Shown here piece by piece: positions 6,764-10,557 of a stretch of DNA of 10,557 bases. Made by a program: the position numbers and the translations under genes. The DNA comes from Treponema sp. (lineage in GTDB: Bacteria; Spirochaetota; Spirochaetia; Treponematales; Breznakiellaceae), in assembly GCA_031261385.1 (NCBI GenBank), contig JAISJS010000381.1:1-10557 (forward strand), written 5' to 3'. Below the pieces are notes generated by a model. It was not told the origin of the DNA and did not search any database. It saw only the letters and a program-made list of their open reading frames with translations. Numbering within the stretch: position 1 is the stretch's first letter; each line of letters starts with the position of its first letter.

Positions 6764-7244
6764 AAAACGGCGGATTATTGGCATCGACCCCGGCCTGGCG
6801 TCAACCGGCTGGGGAGTGCTTGAGTATTCTGACGGTAAATTCCGGTATATTGCCCACGGCTGTATTGAAACAAAGGCGGGACTCCCACGCGGAGATCGCC
6901 TTTTTTTTATTTTACAATCAATACGGGAAGTGATTGCAGCATGGAAACCGGCGGAATCCGCTATCGAAACCCTGTATTTTGGTAAAAACGTTTCAAGCGC
7001 CATCGCCGTAGCGGAGGCGCGCGGCGTTCTTTCTGTCGCCCTGGCGGAGCAGGGTATTCCAATTGCAGAATTTACCCCAAACGATATAAAACGCGCCGTC
7101 GTAGGGGAAACCAGGGCGGAAAAACGGCAGATGCAGGAAATGGTCCGCCTTATTCTGGGGTTGACTGAAATTCCCTCACCCGATCACGCCGCCGATGCCC
7201 TGGGAGCGGCGATTTGCAGCGCTCACTCTTTTCAAGAAATTTAA
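6756..7244 (+). CDS. ruvC: Crossover junction endodeoxyribonuclease RuvC, probable CTG start
   Basis: 162 residues when started at CTG 6756, giving MSKKRRIIGIDPG, the right N-terminus for RuvC (E. coli 173). RuvC works as a dimer that cuts Holliday junctions symmetrically after RuvAB branch migration. The RNase H-type active site is complete: Asp11 (GIDPG), Glu71 (AIETLYFGKN), His144 and Asp147 (DHAADAL), the same D/E/H/D set and spacing as in the Thermus enzyme. The nearest ATG in frame (6708) would add 16 unrelated residues from yebC coding sequence and has no clear ribosome site. The start overlaps yebC by 8 nt. The stop TAA (7242-7244) lies in the first bases of a repeat element, so the C-terminus SAHSFQEI may have been set by that insertion. 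ruvA is not adjacent but lies beyond an opposite-strand toxin-antitoxin pair. Confidence 0.93.
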   Translation: MSKKRRIIGIDPGLASTGWGVLEYSDGKFRYIAHGCIETKAGLPRGDRLFFILQSIREVIAAWKPAESAIETLYFGKNVSSAIAVAEARGVLSVALAEQGIPIAEFTPNDIKRAVVGETRAEKRQMQEMVRLILGLTEIPSPDHAADALGAAICSAHSFQEI

Positions 7245-7352
7245 CCACGAACCACACGAATGATACGAACCACACGAACTAATCTTATAAACCAACGCTT
7301 GCGAATGAAAGGTATTGAATCTATTCGTACTGTTCGTGTCGTTAGTGGTTAA
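7241..7352. repeat. 112-bp inverted-repeat element built from CCACACGAA-type units
   Basis: The ends are perfect inverted copies, TTAACCAC (7241-7248) and GTGGTTAA (7345-7352). The arms stay largely complementary for about 28 bp (7241-7269 against 7324-7352). The left arm holds a perfect 14-nt direct repeat, ACGAACCACACGAA, at 7247-7260 and 7265-7278. About 45 bp of non-repeated sequence lie between the arms. It spans the whole gap between the convergent ruvC and toxin genes and includes the ruvC stop codon. No open frame is inside. It could fold from either strand and end both transcripts. Similar motifs are dispersed in many bacterial genomes (from memory). Confidence 0.8.
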
Positions 7353-7356
7353 TTCT

Positions 7357-7770
7357 TCAGCTCCAGGGATTATAGAATTTTAGGCCTTCAATGCCTTCAA
7401 AGTCGCCGGTATTCCGGGTCAGTATCGTCAAACGGTGTGCAAGGGCGGCGGCAGCGATGATAGAATCCTTAAAGGGCAGGGTTCGCCCCGCTCCCGCGCA
7501 AAGTCTGCCCCATTCCAGCATACAGCCGGTATCCAGATCGATGATCCGGTTTTCAAATTCCGCCGGTAATTGGCGGTTAAGCCAGTGGGAAAGCTCCTTC
7601 TTCTTTTTGCCTTCCGCAAGCCGTTCCGTCCCGTACGCAATCTCCCCAATGGACATCGTACAGAGAAAAAGGTCTTCGCGGGGAATACCGTCGATAAATG
7701 CCGTTACTGCGGGGTTGCAATCCGGTTTACGTATTTCCGATATGACATTGGTATGAAGCAGATATTTCAC
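7357..7770 (-). CDS. vapC: PIN-domain toxin (VapC/FitB type) with first catalytic Asp replaced by His
   Basis: 137 residues, GTG start overlapping the antitoxin TGA by 4 nt (GTGA), so translation is coupled. PIN toxins are metal-dependent RNases that cut tRNA or rRNA and are held inactive by their antitoxin. Family landmarks: beta-1 YLLHTNVISEIRKP (3-16), Glu43 (SIGEIAYG), Asp102 (PFKDSIIAAAAL) and Asp123 (TRNTGDFEGI). The near-universal motif is L-L-D-T-N-V; here residue 6 is His (CAT, one base from GAT), so one of the four acidic metal ligands is missing. The rest of the frame is intact and full length. The toxin may be catalytically dead or altered while the pair still represses its own promoter. 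Family assignment is strong; activity is doubtful. It converges on ruvC across the 7241-7352 repeat. Confidence 0.9.
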   Translation of the reverse strand: MKYLLHTNVISEIRKPDCNPAVTAFIDGIPREDLFLCTMSIGEIAYGTERLAEGKKKKELSHWLNRQLPAEFENRIIDLDTGCMLEWGRLCAGAGRTLPFKDSIIAAAALAHRLTILTRNTGDFEGIEGLKFYNPWS

Positions 7771-8030
7771 AGGTTGATATCCCGGAAAATAACCGGCTGA
7801 TCGAACATTGTTTCAAGTTCCACGTCAGCGAGCGGCGAATTGCGGAAAAATTCGCAGGTTGTCATTTTGGGTTTGGTCATTTTCCGGTATGCCTCCATGG
7901 AAAGGACCACCGCCGCATTTTCCCCGCGGACGGTGATGATCTGCGGACAGCGGGCCGCCGATTTGATTACCTGGCTGAACATAGCCTTTGCCTCCTGTAA
8001 TTGCCAGACAGAATTTACCTTTGTATTCAT
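7767..8030 (-). CDS. Phd/YefM-family antitoxin
   Basis: 87 residues; two AAGGA motifs precede the ATG, the upstream one (8038-8042) with a 7-nt gap. The N-terminal half has the family pattern: VWQLQEAKAMFSQVIKSA (8-25), then QIITVRGENAAVVLSMEAY (30-48), the DNA-binding, dimer-forming fold. The C-terminal tail (52-87), with EFFRNSPLADVELE and a hydrophobic end, is the part expected to wrap the toxin. Members neutralise their toxin and, with it, repress their own promoter; a palindromic operator is present upstream at 8064-8083. It is the first gene of a two-gene operon that runs against the ruv genes. Identification is firm at family level. Confidence 0.92.
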   Translation of the reverse strand: MNTKVNSVWQLQEAKAMFSQVIKSAARCPQIITVRGENAAVVLSMEAYRKMTKPKMTTCEFFRNSPLADVELETMFDQPVIFRDINL

Positions 8031-8063
8031 GTTCCTTTCCTTAAAAAAATTTATCTTCTCATC

Positions 8064-8083
8064 TAGTCTGTCTAGTCAGACTA
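8064..8083. promoter_or_regulatory. Palindromic operator of the toxin-antitoxin operon
   Basis: TAGTCTG (8064-8070) and CAGACTA (8077-8083) are perfect inverted arms 6 nt apart, and the centre TCTAGT extends the repeated CTAGTC pattern. The right arm overlaps the minus-strand -10 box and the left arm covers the expected transcription start, the classic layout for autorepression by a Phd-type antitoxin. Binding is inference. Confidence 0.65.
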
Positions 8084-8108
8084 TACTTTTAATTACTAAA
8101 AAAGTCAA
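8080..8108 (-). promoter_or_regulatory. Sigma70-type promoter of the toxin-antitoxin operon
   Basis: On the minus strand TTGACT (8108-8103) is followed by a 17-nt spacer and TATAGT (8085-8080); both boxes match consensus at 5 of 6 positions. It points into the antitoxin gene, with a start expected near 8073 and a 43-nt leader. Confidence 0.75.
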
Positions 8109-8164
8109 GCGAAAAATTCAAAAAAAAGCTGCTTTTTTGTTTTTTTTACAGTAAACTGAAAACC

Positions 8165-8758
8165 ATGTTCAACAGTCTGAGCGGAACCATCACCGAAAAA
8201 CTTGAAGATACGCTGCGGATTAATACCGGCGGCGTCGAGTGGGATATTGTCGTCCCTGCCACCGACATGGGCCGTTTTCCCCCAAGGGGCGGGGAAGGGC
8301 GGGTTTTTACCTGGCTGTATCACCGGGAAGACCAGATGCGGCTTTTCGGTTTTTTTGATGATACCCGCCGCAACACCTTTCTGGAATTGCTCAAAGTTGA
8401 AGGAATAGGCCCCAAGGGGGCGATTAAAATAATGGGCGGCATAGGGCAGGAGGATCTGGAACGTGCCCTTGAAACCGATGACATTGGCCGGCTTGAGGCG
8501 GTGCCCGGCCTGGGCAAGAAAACCGCACAGAAGATGCTCCTGACGCTCAAAGGAAAAATAGTCCGCCATTCGGAAAGCGTCTCGATAAATACCCCATATA
8601 ACGACCTTGTGGAAGCCCTGGCGGGTATGGGTTATGACAAACGCGCCGCCGCCGAAGCCCTCTCCGATGCAGAGGATAATCTGCCTCCGGGCCTTGCCGG
8701 GACCGAAAAAGAAAATCTGCTCTTCAAGCAGGCGATTCTGCGCCTGACCGGGGTATGA
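8165..8758 (+). CDS. ruvA: Holliday junction branch migration protein RuvA
   Basis: 197 residues (E. coli 203). RuvA tetramers hold the four-way junction flat and load RuvB rings. Domain I: beta-barrel at 1-62, with the acidic pin Glu55-Asp56 in REDQMRLFGF. Domain II: two helix-hairpin-helix motifs, LLKVEGIGPKGAIKIM (75-90) and VPGLGKKTAQKMLLTLKGK (113-131). Domain III: 145-195, the RuvB-binding three-helix part. The ATG is preceded by A/T-rich sequence with no Shine-Dalgarno site (CTGAAAACC before ATG), unlike most genes here. It begins a new plus-strand unit after the toxin-antitoxin pair, so it can no longer depend on the ruvC promoter; I see no clear promoter in 8086-8164. ruvB follows after 4 nt. 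Confidence 0.96.
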   Translation: MFNSLSGTITEKLEDTLRINTGGVEWDIVVPATDMGRFPPRGGEGRVFTWLYHREDQMRLFGFFDDTRRNTFLELLKVEGIGPKGAIKIMGGIGQEDLERALETDDIGRLEAVPGLGKKTAQKMLLTLKGKIVRHSESVSINTPYNDLVEALAGMGYDKRAAAEALSDAEDNLPPGLAGTEKENLLFKQAILRLTGV

Positions 8759-8762
8759 TGAT

Positions 8763-9812
8763 ATGGGAAAACAAAAGTCCGTCACCCCTGTTCCGGAAGG
8801 GGTAGTTCACCCGGAAGTGACCCGCCCGGAGGACGATCACGAGCTCTCCCTCCGTCCCCATGATTTGCATGAGTTTCTCGGCCAGACCATAATGAAAAAA
8901 AATCTTTCGGTTTTTATAACTGCGGCAAAGGAACGGAAAGAAAGCCTTGATCATCTTTTTTTGATTGGCCCCCCGGGCCTTGGAAAAACCACGCTTGCCC
9001 AGGTAGTAGCCAATGAGCTTGATGTGGAATTCAGGCAGACGTCGGCGCCGGCGCTGGACAAGCCGAAAGACCTCGTGGGAATACTGACCAAACTCAGTCC
9101 CAATGCGGTGTTTTTTATTGATGAGATTCACCGGCTTAAACCCGCCATTGAGGAAATGCTGTATATCGCGATGGAAGATTACGAGCTTGACTGGATAATA
9201 GGCCAGGGACCCGGCGCCCGGACAATCAGGCTTCCGATACAGCCGTTTACCCTCGTGGGGGCCACCACCAAGGCGGGAAATGTTTCCAGTCCCCTTGTCA
9301 GCCGCTTTGGCATCACCTGCCGCTTTTCATTTTACGAACAGGCGGATATGGAAGCCATAGTCCGGCGTTCTGCGGGGATACTCCATATCACCGTGGATGA
9401 TGCCGCCGCCGCATTGCTTGCCGCTTCTTCCCGGGGGACTCCCCGCGTGGTCAACCGGCTGCTGCGGCGTATGCGGGATTATGCGCAAGTTCTCGGATCA
9501 GGCTTTATCACCCGCAAAGTAGTAGAGGAAGGCCTCAGGCAGCTTGAAATCGATCATCTTGGTCTTGAAAAGCATGACCGGGAAATATTGCGGATCATCA
9601 TAGAGCGGTACAACGGAGGTCCCGTGGGCGCCGAAACCCTGGCAATCTCTGTCGGAGAGGCGGTGGATACTCTGGAAGATTACTACGAGCCCTTCCTCAT
9701 TCAAACCGGATTGATTCAGCGTACCCCCCGCGGCAGGGTAGTCACCGGCATGGCCTACGAGCATCTCAAGCTGAAGCCAAGGATAGATGTCGATGAGCGA
9801 TCCTTATTTTAA
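8763..9812 (+). CDS. ruvB: Holliday junction branch migration ATPase RuvB
   Basis: 349 residues (E. coli 336), a AAA+ hexameric motor that pumps DNA through the RuvA-bound junction. Walker A GPPGLGKT (69-76), Walker B FIDEIH (118-123), sensor 1 GATTKAG (166-172), arginine finger Arg181 in PLVSRFG, sensor 2 GTPR (225-228), and the C-terminal winged-helix domain with GGPVG (285-289) and TPRGR (321-325). All motor residues are present. The usual PLRxRFG reads PLVSRFG: the first Arg is Val, but the residue matching the E. coli finger Arg174 is kept. The N-terminal 25 residues are a variable extension. It starts 4 nt after the ruvA stop with no strong ribosome site, which fits coupling. Confidence 0.98.
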   Translation: MGKQKSVTPVPEGVVHPEVTRPEDDHELSLRPHDLHEFLGQTIMKKNLSVFITAAKERKESLDHLFLIGPPGLGKTTLAQVVANELDVEFRQTSAPALDKPKDLVGILTKLSPNAVFFIDEIHRLKPAIEEMLYIAMEDYELDWIIGQGPGARTIRLPIQPFTLVGATTKAGNVSSPLVSRFGITCRFSFYEQADMEAIVRRSAGILHITVDDAAAALLAASSRGTPRVVNRLLRRMRDYAQVLGSGFITRKVVEEGLRQLEIDHLGLEKHDREILRIIIERYNGGPVGAETLAISVGEAVDTLEDYYEPFLIQTGLIQRTPRGRVVTGMAYEHLKLKPRIDVDERSLF

Positions 9813-9814
9813 AT

Positions 9815-10557
9815 ATGAAAACTTCTGATTTCAATTTTGATTTACCGGAAAACCTCATCGCCCAGTTTCCAAGTGAAAAACGCGGTCAATCCCGGCTTAT
9901 GGCGCTGGATCGTACTACCGGCCGCATTGAGCATCGTATGGTGCAGGACCTCCCTTCGTTATTAAAACCGGAGACGCGGGAAGCTGCGCCGCTTCTGGTG
10001 TTTAACAATTCACGGGTCCGCAAGGCGCGGCTCTACGCGGTCTCCGAAGTATCCGGCTCTGATGTGGAATTCCTGCTCATCAAGAAACTGATACATGATA
10101 AGCCCGATGATGAGGGCCGCGTATGGCAGACCATGGTCCAAAAAGCAAAGCGGCGCCGTCTTGGGAGCCGTTATGTTTTTAACGATTCAACGGGAAATGA
10201 AATCAACCGGGGTGAGATTGTCGATACAAGCGGCGATTACCCGCATATCCGTTTTGAAAGGCCCGTTGACGACGCCTGGCTTGATCGCTATGGTCACATC
10301 CCGCTGCCGCCGTATATCAAGCGTGATGATACTCAAAATGACAGCGAGCGCTACCAAACCGTATATGCCGGTGTGACCGGTTCCTCTGCCGCCCCGACGG
10401 CGGGGCTTCATTTTACCCAGGAACTGCTTGAAAACCTTACTGCAGCGGGAATTGAAACGGCGTTTATTACCCTTCACGTAGGTCTGGGGACGTTCCTTCC
10501 GGTACGCGCCGAAAATATTGAAGATCACCAAATGCATGAAGAAGTTTTCAGCATTGA
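9815..10557 (+). CDS. queA: S-adenosylmethionine:tRNA ribosyltransferase-isomerase QueA, 3' end cut by the window edge
   Basis: Open for 247 codons from ATG 9815 to the right edge; the full protein is usually 340-360 residues. QueA transfers and isomerises the ribosyl part of SAM onto 7-aminomethyl-7-deazaguanine in tRNA, giving epoxyqueuosine, the step before queuosine. Signatures: N-terminal FDLPENLIAQFPSEKRGQSRL (8-28), FNNSRVRKARL (63-73), GHIPLPPYI (160-168), AAPTAGLHFT (192-201), LHVGLGTFLPV (220-230) and the HQMHEE motif (238-243). There are only 2 nt between the ruvB stop and this ATG and no Shine-Dalgarno sequence, so it is read as part of a ruvA-ruvB-queA operon with coupled translation. 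Identification is firm. Confidence 0.97.
   Translation, partial: MKTSDFNFDLPENLIAQFPSEKRGQSRLMALDRTTGRIEHRMVQDLPSLLKPETREAAPLLVFNNSRVRKARLYAVSEVSGSDVEFLLIKKLIHDKPDDEGRVWQTMVQKAKRRRLGSRYVFNDSTGNEINRGEIVDTSGDYPHIRFERPVDDAWLDRYGHIPLPPYIKRDDTQNDSERYQTVYAGVTGSSAAPTAGLHFTQELLENLTAAGIETAFITLHVGLGTFLPVRAENIEDHQMHEEVFSI

Noticed and set aside
6185..7003. 272-codon open frame on the minus strand over yebC and ruvC
   Set aside because: Antisense to two well-identified genes, low-complexity-like translation with no domain, no ribosome site; a shadow of high-G+C codon bias.
8122..8138. AAAAAAGC-T-GCTTTTTT inverted repeat as an intrinsic terminator
   Set aside because: The loop is one base and the stem nearly all A-T; it would be unstable and lies before, not after, a plus-strand gene.
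8105..8785. 226-codon open frame on the minus strand over ruvA
   Set aside because: Fully antisense to a textbook ruvA; no recognisable protein and no start signal.
9300..9325. RuvB arginine-finger loss (PLVSRFG instead of PLRxRFG)
   Set aside because: Counting E. coli RuvB residues, the finger Arg174 matches the Arg that is kept; only the less critical first Arg differs.

Overview
The window is about 50% G+C, densely coded, and has no rRNA, tRNA or CRISPR. Gene content and protein character suggest a spirochaete, most likely a Treponema-type organism such as the termite-gut treponemes. This rests on remembered family resemblance and on the yebC-ruvC / ruvA-ruvB-queA grouping, not on a search, so the taxonomic call is tentative.

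Left part (1-5482). A truncated glycerol-1-phosphate dehydrogenase gene (minus strand, running off the left edge) is divergent from a class I/II PLP aminotransferase gene (plus strand, GTG start behind a clear GGAGG). The aminotransferase converges on a minus-strand run of neuB-like sugar-acid synthase, an unrecognised 273-residue protein and hisS. The gap between the aminotransferase and hisS stop codons is almost filled by a 148-bp inverted-repeat element.

Middle (5483-7244). A good sigma70-type promoter drives a 74-residue four-cysteine protein. Hairpins and a second promoter follow, then yebC and ruvC. The ruvC start is best read as a CTG codon overlapping the yebC end behind a strong Shine-Dalgarno sequence.

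Right part (7241-10557). The recombination cluster is split. Between ruvC and ruvA, on the opposite strand, lies a Phd/YefM-type antitoxin plus PIN-domain (VapC/FitB-type) toxin pair. It has its own near-consensus promoter and a palindromic operator over the -10 box. A second inverted-repeat element fills the ruvC-toxin gap and supplies the ruvC stop codon. The toxin carries His in place of the first, normally invariant, catalytic Asp of the PIN fold, so it may be inactive or altered. Then come ruvA, ruvB and the start of queA (cut by the right edge), with gaps of 4 and 2 nt.

Together RuvA, RuvB and RuvC move and cut Holliday junctions, YebC is a translation/regulatory factor often linked to ruvC, and QueA acts in queuosine tRNA modification. 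The main points for a second look are the His-substituted PIN toxin, the insertion of the TA module into the ruv cluster, the two repeat elements that both occupy convergent gene gaps, and the CTG start of ruvC.
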